Assembly: GCF_038562415.1 (NCBI RefSeq)
Contig: NZ_JBCFBA010000020.1
Span: 1-64,000 of the forward strand
Direction of reading: 5' to 3'
Source: Solidesulfovibrio sp.
GTDB taxonomy: Bacteria; Desulfobacterota; Desulfovibrionia; Desulfovibrionales; Desulfovibrionaceae
DNA: 64,000 nt
The position numbers and the translations under genes are program-made. A model generated the notes under the pieces. That model had not been told where the DNA came from. It saw only the letters and a program-made list of their open reading frames with translations, and searched no databases. Below, in pieces: positions 31,964 through 40,018 of this stretch. Positions within the stretch are counted from its first letter, which is position 1. The number at the start of each line of letters is the position of its first letter.

Positions 31964-33571
31964 TTACGGCCTGTGTTGATCGGTTTCCACGATCGGGAAC
32001 CGGATATGGAACACGGCCCCTTCCCCGGGGCGGCTGGTGAAATCGATGGAACCGCCATGGCGGGCCATGATGGCGTTGCCGATGGCCAATCCCTGGCCCG
32101 TGCCCTTGCCCGCGGCCTTGGTGGTGAAAAAGGGGTCGAAGATGCGCCCGGCGTCGGCCGGATCGATGCCCGGGCCGTTGTCGGCCACCGACACGACCAC
32201 GTTTCCCGAGGCCAGGGCGGTGCCGATGACGATGTGCCCGCGGGCCAGCCCTTCCCGGGCGAACCCTTCCTCCACCGCCTGGGCGGCGTTTAAGACCACG
32301 TTGAGCAGCACCTGCGACACTTCGTGGGGCCGACCGTACACCAAAGGCAGTTCAGGGGCGAGGTCTAAATCCACATCGGCCACATGTTTCCAGGCGTTGC
32401 GGGTGATGGTGACGATGTCGCGGGCGGCGGCGTTGAGATCGAAAAAGATCGGCTCGCCCGTGCCCGGATGGGACATCTGGCGCATGGCCGCCACGATCTC
32501 GGCCACCTGCCGGATGCCCTTGCGGGTGTTGGCCACGGCCGCCGGGATCTCCTGGCGCAGGTAGTCCAGGTCGATCGCCGCCTGGGTGTCGCGTACCCGG
32601 CGCAGGGCCGCCTCCAGGGCCGGACCGCCCCCCCCGTCGGCCGCCCGGATCAGGTCGTCGTGGGCGGCCAGCAAGGCCAGCAGGTCGGCGAAGGCCTCGT
32701 CGAGAAAGCCGGCGTTGTAGCCCACGTACTGGATGGGGGTGTTGATCTCGTGGGCGATGCCCGAGGCCAACTGGCCCATGGCCTGCATGCGGCGTTCGTG
32801 GAGGACCTTGAGTTCCCGGGCCTTGATCTCGGAGAGGTCCTGGCCGAGGATGAGCACGCCGGGAGGGGCGTCCGCCCCGGGCACGGGGTTGACGGTCAGC
32901 CCCAGCAGCCGCTCGTCGCCGGACGGCAGCCGGCAGCGCACCTCGTCCACCCGGGCGGGCAGGAGCGTTTCCCGGCTTTTGGCCAGGGCGTCCCGGACGC
33001 AGGACCCGTCCCAGCCAAGCCCCAGCTCGAAAAAATCACGGCCCAGGGCCTGGGCGGCCCCAAGGCCGAACGCCGCCTCGGCGCTGGCGTTGAAGCGCCG
33101 GACGCGATTTTCGCCGTCCAGGGTCACCAGGATGGAGCGGATCGAGCCGAGCAGCATCTCGATGTCCCGGGTGACCAGCTCCATCTCGCGCCGGGCGGCG
33201 ACGCGGGCGGTCACGTCGCGGATGATGACGGCCGAGCCGAGCCGGCCGCCGGCGCCATCCGGCAGGGGATGGCTGGTCACCAACACATGGCGGCCGACCC
33301 CGTCCGGCCCCTCGATGACCGTTTCCCGGGACACGGGCCGGTCCAGGTCCAGGGACTCCAGGGCCGGGCAGACACCGCACAGCGCCTGGCCCTGCCCCGC
33401 CGCGGCGCCGGGGCAGGCGCGCCCGCCGAACAGCCGGCCCATGGCCGGATTGGCGGCCACCAGGCCGCCTGCGGCGTCCAGCAGGCACAGCCCTTCGTCC
33501 ACGGCCGCAAAGAGGGCCCGGAGATACGGCCCCAGATCCGCGTCCGGACCGGGCGTCCCGGCCGGGCTCAT
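31964..33571 (-). CDS. Soluble PAS-PAS sensor histidine kinase
   Basis: A 535-aa kinase without membrane helices. PAS at about 15-140 contains a CxxC-like Cys pair (ACPG, CGVCPA), PAS-2 at about 150-265, HisKA H-box ASGIAHEINTPIQY (about 285), ATPase domain with NVVLNAAQAVEE, VADNGPGID and GTGQGLAIG. The start overlaps the stop of the preceding MshEN-like gene by 4 bases. It is the only kinase in the seven-gene operon, so both degenerate HD-GYP regulators are its likely targets. Confidence 0.88.
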   Translation of the reverse strand: MSPAGTPGPDADLGPYLRALFAAVDEGLCLLDAAGGLVAANPAMGRLFGGRACPGAAAGQGQALCGVCPALESLDLDRPVSRETVIEGPDGVGRHVLVTSHPLPDGAGGRLGSAVIIRDVTARVAARREMELVTRDIEMLLGSIRSILVTLDGENRVRRFNASAEAAFGLGAAQALGRDFFELGLGWDGSCVRDALAKSRETLLPARVDEVRCRLPSGDERLLGLTVNPVPGADAPPGVLILGQDLSEIKARELKVLHERRMQAMGQLASGIAHEINTPIQYVGYNAGFLDEAFADLLALLAAHDDLIRAADGGGGPALEAALRRVRDTQAAIDLDYLRQEIPAAVANTRKGIRQVAEIVAAMRQMSHPGTGEPIFFDLNAAARDIVTITRNAWKHVADVDLDLAPELPLVYGRPHEVSQVLLNVVLNAAQAVEEGFAREGLARGHIVIGTALASGNVVVSVADNGPGIDPADAGRIFDPFFTTKAAGKGTGQGLAIGNAIMARHGGSIDFTSRPGEGAVFHIRFPIVETDQHRP

Positions 33572-34371
33572 GCCCCGGCCTCCCCCATCCGGAAGACCAC
33601 GGCGGCATCCCCGTACGGGGTGATCCCCCGGACGAACAGGCATTGCCGGGAGGGGTATTCGAAGCGTCCGGGCCTGTCCAGGCGTGCCTCGGCCAGACGC
33701 AGGCCGGCGTCGCGCAGCATGTCGCCGAAATAGCGCAGGGTCGTGTCGAAGACGTCCACCGAGGCCTCGGCCAGCTTCGCGGCCAGGCCCGCGTCCAGGC
33801 CGATGGCCACGGCCAGATCGCGGCAGCCGAGCACCGTGCCCGAAACAACCGCCGTTTCCTGGCCGGCCGGCCAGGCGAAGGCCTCGCCGACCCCGGCCGG
33901 TTGGGGGGCCAGGCCGGCCAGGCGCGCCATCGCCCGGGACAGGGCCGTGAAAAAGATCTCCGCCACCCTGTTCTCGGCGAAATATTCCTGGAGATAGCGC
34001 AGTTCCACCCGCCCCGCCTCGCGAAGGACGGCATAGCGGCCCAGGAGCTCCCGGTAGCGCCCCCGGTCGAGATGGCCAAGCAGCAGCAGGGCCTCGCCGA
34101 GATAGACATGCTGGACCTTCTGGAAAAACAGCAGCTCGTCCAGGGTGCGGCGGCTCATCCGGCGCTCGCCCACGGCGATGTCGCCGAAAAGCCGGGAATC
34201 CTCCCGCTGCCTGTCGCGGATGGCCAGCACCTGCTCGGCGGAGAGCACGCCCCGCTCCACGGCCACCTCGCCGATGCGCCGGTTGTTCTCGCGCTGGAAG
34301 CGCAGGCCGTCCTCGAGCTGTGCCTCGCTGACGGCCCCCTGCTCCACCAGAAATCGTCCCAGAAAGCTCAT
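33568..34371 (-). CDS. MshEN-like repeat protein with CheX-like C-terminal part
   Basis: A 267-aa protein. Residues 1-110 hold two repeats of the GspE/MshE N-terminal type (GRFLVEQGAVSEAQL, RIGEVAVERGVLSAEQV, YLGEALLLLGHLDRG); in MshE this motif binds c-di-GMP. The C-terminal half (about 140-265) resembles the CheX/CheC phosphatase-like fold in pattern only. It lies between a TPR gene and the kinase gene. A role as c-di-GMP-dependent modulator of the kinase pathway is inference. Confidence 0.65.
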   Translation of the reverse strand: MSFLGRFLVEQGAVSEAQLEDGLRFQRENNRRIGEVAVERGVLSAEQVLAIRDRQREDSRLFGDIAVGERRMSRRTLDELLFFQKVQHVYLGEALLLLGHLDRGRYRELLGRYAVLREAGRVELRYLQEYFAENRVAEIFFTALSRAMARLAGLAPQPAGVGEAFAWPAGQETAVVSGTVLGCRDLAVAIGLDAGLAAKLAEASVDVFDTTLRYFGDMLRDAGLRLAEARLDRPGRFEYPSRQCLFVRGITPYGDAAVVFRMGEAGA

Positions 34372-34393
34372 GGCTCCCCTCTTTGCCCGGCCG

Positions 34394-35209
34394 TCACCAC
34401 TCGAACCGCTCCGGCGCGGGCGGCGTGGCCTCGGCCTCGGTTTCGGCCTGTTTCTTTTCGATGGCCCGGATCAGGTTCGCGGCTTCGGTCAGGCCGGCAT
34501 TGATCTCCAGGGCCATGTCCAGGAAGCGCCTGGCCAGCTTGAGCCTGCCCTTCTCGAAGTAGGTCCGGGCGATGTTGTAGTGCAGGTTCTCGTCGCCCTT
34601 GGTCAGGCGGTAGGCCTTGAAATAGTAGCGCAGGGCCTGGGCGTACATGGCGTGCTTGCGCATTTTGATGCCGAATTCGTTGAAAAGGTGCTTGTGCTCC
34701 TCGCCGAAGGCCGCCTCCAGGGTGATGATGCGCCGGCACACCAGGTTGGCGTTCTCGATCTCCCCCCGATCGAGATAGGTCAACCCCAGGCCGAACGTGG
34801 CCCGGATGTGCTCCTCGTCCACGCGTAGGGCGTTTTTGTATTCGAACTCGGCGGACATGTGCTCGCCCTGTTCCCGGTGCCCGTCGGCCACTTCCACGGT
34901 CTCGCGGACCTGGCGCATCATGGGCACGACCTTGTTGAGGTACAGGTCCGGCTCGGGCAGGTAGCCGGCCAGCAACTCGTCCCTGGTCACGGGCCTGACC
35001 TTGCCCGAGGGAATGAAATGCTTGTTGAGGCTTCGCACCGTGAACGTGCCGTCGGCCTGTTCCTCGGCGAACACGTAGATGTTCTGCTTGACCCTGCGCT
35101 TGGTCGCGCCGAAGCCGATGACGGTCTGGCTCTGGGTGGAAAAGACCCCCTTGAAGGGTTCCGTCGTCCTGACGGCCGGAGCCTGTCCCGGGGCAACAGC
35201 GTGTTCCAT
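34394..35209 (-). CDS. TPR-repeat protein of the signalling operon
   Basis: A 271-aa soluble protein. The N-terminal 95 residues are beta-rich (FSTQSQTVIGFGATKRRVKQ), and about 105-250 contain three to four TPR units (FEYKNALRVDEEHIRATFGL, ENLHYNIARTYFEKGRL). Likely a scaffold. It follows the first regulator gene by 42 bases. Confidence 0.75.
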   Translation of the reverse strand: MEHAVAPGQAPAVRTTEPFKGVFSTQSQTVIGFGATKRRVKQNIYVFAEEQADGTFTVRSLNKHFIPSGKVRPVTRDELLAGYLPEPDLYLNKVVPMMRQVRETVEVADGHREQGEHMSAEFEYKNALRVDEEHIRATFGLGLTYLDRGEIENANLVCRRIITLEAAFGEEHKHLFNEFGIKMRKHAMYAQALRYYFKAYRLTKGDENLHYNIARTYFEKGRLKLARRFLDMALEINAGLTEAANLIRAIEKKQAETEAEATPPAPERFEW

Positions 35210-35251
35210 GATTCGCGCCTGGTTGGGGGTTGCGGTCGCGACGGCGCCGGG

Positions 35252-36451
35252 CTAGCCGTCCAGCATCCTGGCGAAGGCCAGCCTTTCGGCCGGCGGCACG
35301 AGCACGCGCCAGCGCGCCTTCCCGCCGGACAGGGCCCCGAGGTCGAACAGCCGACGGATGGACAGGGCGTTGAGTTCGAGCCCCCGGCCAAGGACCAGCT
35401 CGCCCTTGAGGTCGGTCACGTCCTGGTCGAGCAGCATGCCCGGAGCCAGTTCCCGGGCCAGGGCCAGACGGGGTTTGTAGCCGTCGGGCACCTCGGCCAG
35501 GGATTCCAGGGCATCCAGGACGTGCGGATCGTACCAGCCCTCGCGGTCGCGCATGCGCGACAGGCTCTCGGACACGGGGTTGCCCGAGGAGCGCCGGTAT
35601 TGGTAGTGGGCCTCCAGGGTGTCGAAATCCAGGGCCACCTTGAGGATGCGCGCCCCCAGGGGAATGCGCTCGCCCTTGGCTCCGTCCGGGGGCAACCCGC
35701 CGCCGTCGAAGCGCTTCTCCTGATAGCCGATGATCTCGGCCACCTCGCGCAGGCGCGGGATGTTGGAGACGAGGTCCGCGGCGATCTTGGGGTGCATGGC
35801 GAATTCGTAGGCCTTGTCCCCGGGCAGCGGCTCGCCCCGGTAGGCCTTGCGCAAGGTTTCGGCCGGCAGGGCGGCGCAGCCGATCTGGGACAGCATGGCC
35901 GCCAGCTCCAGGCGCCACAAGTCCTCCATGCCCAGGTACGTCCCCAGTTCCATGACCAGCCGCTTGACCCGGGAGGACTTGCCGAAAGCCTCCGGGCTCA
36001 CCATTTCGAGGAGGTTGGTCAACAGCTTGATGGTGCCGCGCACGGTGCCGCGCAACAGTTCCTTTTCGGCGGCCTGGAGCTGGTATTGACGCAGCCCGGC
36101 GGCCAGCGCCTCCTCCAGCTCCTCCACGGGACAGGGCTTGGTCAGGAAGCTGAAAATCTTGCTTTTGTTGACCGCGGCCATGGCCACGGCGATGTCGGCA
36201 AAGCCCGTCAGCAACATGCGCACCACGTCCGGCCGAGCCTCGCGCACCCGGCCGAGGAATTCCACGCCGTCCATGCCCGGCATGCGCAGGTCCGAAACCA
36301 CCACCGCCACCTCGAGCCCGGCGCCCAGCATGTCGAGGCCCACCTGCGGCCCGGCGGCCACCGCCACGTCGTAGCGCTTGCGCAGGGCGCGCGTGTAGGA
36401 GGCCAATATCTCCTGGTCATCGTCCACGAACAGGATGCGCGGTTTTTCCAC
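35252..36451 (-). CDS. Response regulator with degenerate HD-GYP output domain (second paralogue)
   Basis: A 399-aa regulator: receiver (Asp in VSDLRMPGMDG, Lys in LTKPCP) and an HD-GYP-like domain in which HDIGK is replaced by LSQIGCA while MHPKIAADLV remains and the GYP motif reads QEKRFDGGGLPPDG. It is less decayed than its paralogue at 30722-31933, but still lacks the HD pair. First gene of the seven-gene operon running to 28303. Confidence 0.82.
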   Translation of the reverse strand: MEKPRILFVDDDQEILASYTRALRKRYDVAVAAGPQVGLDMLGAGLEVAVVVSDLRMPGMDGVEFLGRVREARPDVVRMLLTGFADIAVAMAAVNKSKIFSFLTKPCPVEELEEALAAGLRQYQLQAAEKELLRGTVRGTIKLLTNLLEMVSPEAFGKSSRVKRLVMELGTYLGMEDLWRLELAAMLSQIGCAALPAETLRKAYRGEPLPGDKAYEFAMHPKIAADLVSNIPRLREVAEIIGYQEKRFDGGGLPPDGAKGERIPLGARILKVALDFDTLEAHYQYRRSSGNPVSESLSRMRDREGWYDPHVLDALESLAEVPDGYKPRLALARELAPGMLLDQDVTDLKGELVLGRGLELNALSIRRLFDLGALSGGKARWRVLVPPAERLAFARMLDG

Positions 36452-36568
36452 GAAGGCTCCCGGGCCGGAAGGTCTGGCTGAAACCGGCCGAGTTATGTTC
36501 TCCTAGGCCATGGCCTGGCTTTTTTCAAGAAGCGGGCTTCCACCTGTCGGTTGCACGCGCCAGACCCC

Positions 36569-36603
36569 AAAAGGGGCCCGCGGCGTGTCGCACCGCGAGC
36601 CCC
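36569..36603 (-). terminator. Terminator closing the phage-like cluster
   Basis: An 11-bp stem with one mismatch (36573-36583 with 36593-36603) is followed on the minus strand by TTTT (complement of 36569-36572). It lies 29 bases after the last phage gene. The rest of the 36452-36631 gap shows only an AT-richer stretch upstream of the signalling operon. Confidence 0.75.
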
Positions 36604-36631
36604 GGCAATGGGCGGACCCGGGCCGGCGCCT

Positions 36632-37171
36632 TCAGGCCGGCAAGGCGAAATCCAGGGGAACGGCCAGCACGTCCGCCAGGGCGGCACAGGCCTTGAGGCG
36701 GGCCACGGCCGCCTGGCGCTGGCCGGCCACATGGGCCGTGACGCGCAGCCAGTCGTCGTTGTTTTTGACCACCGCCGCCGCGAACGCCCCCAGGTCCTCG
36801 CCCGTGACGGACGTGATGCCGCGCAGGGTCGGGATGGCGTCCACCTGGCCGGCTTGGGGCGGCGTCGCCAGGGCCGGATCGGCTAAAAGCGCCCGCGCCT
36901 CGGCCAACTGCGCCGGCCAGGTGTCGCGCTCGTAGACGCCGAACCGCGCCGCCAGCGGCGCCAGGATCGCGTCACAGGCCGCTGCCGCCTCGGCCACGCG
37001 CGCCGCCCGGGCCTCCGCGACGGTCACAAGCCAGACCTGCCCCACCTCCACCGCCGTGCCGTTCGGGACGGAGAACACGAGGCGACCGGCGTACCCGGGG
37101 ACACCGGAGACATCCTGGGAATCATCGTGGGTTGCCGAAACAACTCCGTCAGCAGCAATGACTATTTTCAT
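36632..37171 (-). CDS. Phage tail-fibre-associated protein
   Basis: A 179-aa protein: a short beta-rich N-terminus (KIVIAADGVVSATHDD) and a long Ala-rich helical part. Position directly after the tail fibre gene suggests a fibre chaperone or assembly protein, but I do not recognise the sequence. Last gene of the cluster, followed by a terminator. Confidence 0.6.
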   Translation of the reverse strand: MKIVIAADGVVSATHDDSQDVSGVPGYAGRLVFSVPNGTAVEVGQVWLVTVAEARAARVAEAAAACDAILAPLAARFGVYERDTWPAQLAEARALLADPALATPPQAGQVDAIPTLRGITSVTGEDLGAFAAAVVKNNDDWLRVTAHVAGQRQAAVARLKACAALADVLAVPLDFALPA

Positions 37172-37179
37172 GGATACAC

Positions 37180-38724
37180 CTAGGCGTTTGCAATATACGA
37201 GTTGGAATTTCCAACCGTATTATACGCGGGAGAAGGCGTGTTGCCGCTCCCATTATTGGAAAGGCCTCCACTCAAAAATCGTATATACGATCCTCCGTCG
37301 GCATACAGCGATGCCGTGACCGCATTCCCTATGCCAATATCACTCGCCGCCACGCCGCTCAGAACAGAGGATCGAATGCCGACGAAATTGTTCGATACGC
37401 AGGCGCACGAACCAAGGTCAACAAACGAGTTGAATCTTACCAATACTCCGTGCTTGAACCCCACAAACATGCAGTTCCTGATGTATGCATAGGGACATCC
37501 GGAAACGAGAACGGCCTGACCCGTCGTGTCCGAAGTGTTCACGATTCTGAATCCGGCGAGAAGCCCCGGCCCAAACCCGTTGGATATCGTGAAACCATAT
37601 CCCTGCAACACACACTTGTTGCAGGGCATGACCACCACCGACGCCCCTCCGACCATTGCGGAAGCCAGGGCTTCGTTGACGGCCAAGACGGTATTGCCGT
37701 CGGCGTACGTGACAGAGGCAACGGTATACGCCCCTTTGTTCGCCTCCGTCCCCGTGGTGATGCGAAACCGGTCGCCAGCCGCAAAGTACCCGGTGTAATC
37801 GGCGCCGGTGAAGGTCAACGCCCTGGCGGCGGTGTCGATGGAAGACACGGGCAGCAGCGTTTCCGCCGACATGTTCCCCTGGATTTTGATGTTCTTGATG
37901 TCGGGATGGTTCAAGGCGATCGCCGCCGCCAGCGTGTAGACCCCGTCCGCCACCTGAATCGTCACGGTCACGCCGGCGTCGATGGTTTTTCCTGCAATGC
38001 TGGACAACGCCTTGGCTATCGTGGCGAAGGGCGCCCCGGCCGATCCGTCTCCGGTCGTGTCGCTGCCGGTCGTGGCGACGGAGAGGGTCGTGTTGGCGGA
38101 AATGCGCAGCCGCGTGGCCAGGGCCAGCACGGACCACAGGGCCGCCGCCGTGACGGCCTTGGCCGCGTCCGTGCCGGCGAGGGCGATGGCATTGGTCGCC
38201 AACTGAACCACCCCGGAGGCGGCCGTCGTCGCGGCCTCGATCCAGGACGTGAGCCTGCCGAAAGCATCGGCGATGGGCATCTTGCCGGCCATGGGCGTGG
38301 TCGTGGAGCTGGCCGGGTTCTGGACGACCCGCATGGTATCGTCCAGCGAGGCCAGGCCCAGGGCCTGCGCCCGGGTGGCGATGAAGGCGTCGATGGCGGC
38401 GTGGCTGTTCGACCCGGCCCCGGACAGGGCGCCGTGGGCCACCGTTCCGCCGTCGGCCGGCCCGGCGTGGCCGTGATGGCACAGCGAGGCCGGCACGTCG
38501 TTGCCGTGAAGCACGCCGGCCAGATTGGCGGTCAACGGGGCCGCATCCGGCACGATGGTCACGGTGGTCAACCCCGTGCCCGAGGCGTGGGCGGCGGCCG
38601 CGACCGTGCCATACCGCAGGCCGTCCGTGCCGCAGTCGGCCTGCACGCGCACACCGGCGACGAACGCGGCGGTTTGATCACCGGCCACCGTGCAGGAGGC
38701 GGCGCTTACGTAACTGGCTTGCAT
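37180..38724 (-). CDS. Phage tail fibre / receptor-binding protein with beta-helix
   Basis: A 514-aa protein. The N-terminal part (about 1-210) resembles tail-fibre attachment and repeat sequence (DTMRVVQNPASSTTT, QLATNAIALAG). From about 215 it has GSDTTGDGSAGAPFATIAKAL, a typical entry to right-handed beta-helix (pectate-lyase-like) domains found in phage tailspikes. The last third is rich in Asn, Ser, Tyr and Val with short strands. The DNA for the C-terminal third (about 37180-37600) is clearly less GC-rich than the rest of the cluster, suggesting exchange of the receptor-binding tip. Confidence 0.78.
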   Translation of the reverse strand: MQASYVSAASCTVAGDQTAAFVAGVRVQADCGTDGLRYGTVAAAAHASGTGLTTVTIVPDAAPLTANLAGVLHGNDVPASLCHHGHAGPADGGTVAHGALSGAGSNSHAAIDAFIATRAQALGLASLDDTMRVVQNPASSTTTPMAGKMPIADAFGRLTSWIEAATTAASGVVQLATNAIALAGTDAAKAVTAAALWSVLALATRLRISANTTLSVATTGSDTTGDGSAGAPFATIAKALSSIAGKTIDAGVTVTIQVADGVYTLAAAIALNHPDIKNIKIQGNMSAETLLPVSSIDTAARALTFTGADYTGYFAAGDRFRITTGTEANKGAYTVASVTYADGNTVLAVNEALASAMVGGASVVVMPCNKCVLQGYGFTISNGFGPGLLAGFRIVNTSDTTGQAVLVSGCPYAYIRNCMFVGFKHGVLVRFNSFVDLGSCACVSNNFVGIRSSVLSGVAASDIGIGNAVTASLYADGGSYIRFLSGGLSNNGSGNTPSPAYNTVGNSNSYIANA

Positions 38725-38732
38725 GATGCCCC

Positions 38733-39026
38733 CTAATTGAATCGCGGCCGGACAGTCAGCCGCGCGGTTTTGCCCAGGCCCGACCAGTCGCCCAGGGTCA
38801 GGGACGCCTGGACGCGGTAGACGCCGGCCTCGGCCAGGTCGCCGGCCTTGGTGACGTAGCGGATGCAGCGCGTCAGGCCGTCCTTGGCGGCCAGCGTCCC
38901 GGCGAGGCTGCGCACCGTGCCCGAGGGCGCGCGCACGAGCAGGGCCGGGTTTGCCGCGCCGGTGATGTCGCAGCCGCAGTCGACGAGGATTTCCAGGCCC
39001 GTATCGCCTTGGTATATTTCCGTCAT
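38733..39026 (-). CDS. Small phage tail protein
   Basis: A 97-aa beta-rich protein (TEIYQGDTGLEILVDCGCDI, GVYRVQASLTLGDW). The pattern resembles the small N-terminal domains of baseplate or fibre upper proteins in other phages, which is only a suggestion. The chosen ATG 39026 fits the gap after the 39037 stop; an earlier in-frame ATG exists at 39059. Confidence 0.6.
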   Translation of the reverse strand: MTEIYQGDTGLEILVDCGCDITGAANPALLVRAPSGTVRSLAGTLAAKDGLTRCIRYVTKAGDLAEAGVYRVQASLTLGDWSGLGKTARLTVRPRFN

Positions 39027-39036
39027 GATGGTTGCC

Positions 39037-39540
39037 TCAGGTCTGTTCGGTTTCCACAAGGGACGTCAGGAAAAGGGCGCGCCTGACGGGGCTTGCCAGC
39101 GAAAGGCCCGTGACGACGGGTGAGGCGAGCCGGGCCACCTCGCGAAGGCCCGTCCCGGCCAGGCCGTTCCCGGCCAGGGCGGCGACGGCGCAGGCGGACG
39201 GCCCGGCCAGGGTCCGGGCCTGGCCGGAGGCCGCCCCGCACGTGCCGGCCAGACGCGACACCCCGGGGTTGCCCCCGGCCCAGGCCCGGCCGACGCCGTC
39301 CCGGGCGACGACCCGGGCCGTGGCCCGGGAGGCCAGGCCCACGACGGCCGCCCGCCAGCCCGCCTCCGCCACCGTGCCGGCCAGGCGGGCCGCCTGGCTG
39401 GCAACCGCCAGGCCGACGGCCGGGCCGCCCGCCACCAGGCCCGCCCGGCAGCACGACACGCCGGCCGCCACGTCGTGCGAACCGAATCCCGGCAGGCCCT
39501 CGACCCAGGCCACGGCCGCGTCCACCCAGGGCGTGGCCAC
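39037..39540 (-). CDS. Phage cluster protein, Ala/Gly/Val-rich, unknown
   Basis: A 167-aa protein that exactly fills the gap between neighbours (2 bases from the upstream stop, 10 bases before the next start). Repeated short segments such as RLAGTVAEAGWRAAVVGLA resemble stretches in the C-terminal part of the transglutaminase-like protein (43823-45463). No known domain recognised. Confidence 0.55.
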   Translation of the reverse strand: MATPWVDAAVAWVEGLPGFGSHDVAAGVSCCRAGLVAGGPAVGLAVASQAARLAGTVAEAGWRAAVVGLASRATARVVARDGVGRAWAGGNPGVSRLAGTCGAASGQARTLAGPSACAVAALAGNGLAGTGLREVARLASPVVTGLSLASPVRRALFLTSLVETEQT

Positions 39541-39542
39541 GG

Positions 39543-39962
39543 CTACTCCAGGACCAGGATGCCGGCCGCGTCGAAGACGACCGAGAAGGTGCCACCGGAA
39601 ACCCCTTTGTCCGCGCTGAAATCAAGCAGGCAGATCAAGGGGTTGACCCGGCCACCGATAGTCTTGGCGGCGTAGACGACGGCGTAGCGGGCCGTGACCG
39701 TGGCCATGGGCCAGGACGGATCGGCGGCGTCGAGCGCGGCCGAGGCGCCCGAAACGCCCCAGCTCACGCCGGCCAGGGTCGCCCCGCCGGAAACGTAGCC
39801 CGTGCCCGAGGCCTCGTGGCCGGCCACGTCGGCGAAGACGGCGTGGGCCGCATTCGGGGTGTGGCTGCCGGTCAGCAAGGCGCATTTGAGGGTGTCGCTG
39901 CCCAGCGCGAACGCGCCGTTGCCCAGGCCTTCCTTGAAGGCGGCATAAATGCAATTGGCCAT
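39543..39962 (-). CDS. Small phage structural protein
   Basis: A 139-aa beta-rich protein (YAAFKEGLGNGAFALGSDTL, YVSGGATLAGVSW). Similar small proteins occur in tail modules of phages of Proteobacteria, as far as I recall; no specific role can be given. Good spacing to both neighbours. Confidence 0.6.
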   Translation of the reverse strand: MANCIYAAFKEGLGNGAFALGSDTLKCALLTGSHTPNAAHAVFADVAGHEASGTGYVSGGATLAGVSWGVSGASAALDAADPSWPMATVTARYAVVYAAKTIGGRVNPLICLLDFSADKGVSGGTFSVVFDAAGILVLE

Positions 39963-40018
39963 GGCTCCTCCCGTATGGTGCAGGTTGGACGTGGCGAACA
40001 GTGGGCGCGCGGGCCCAG

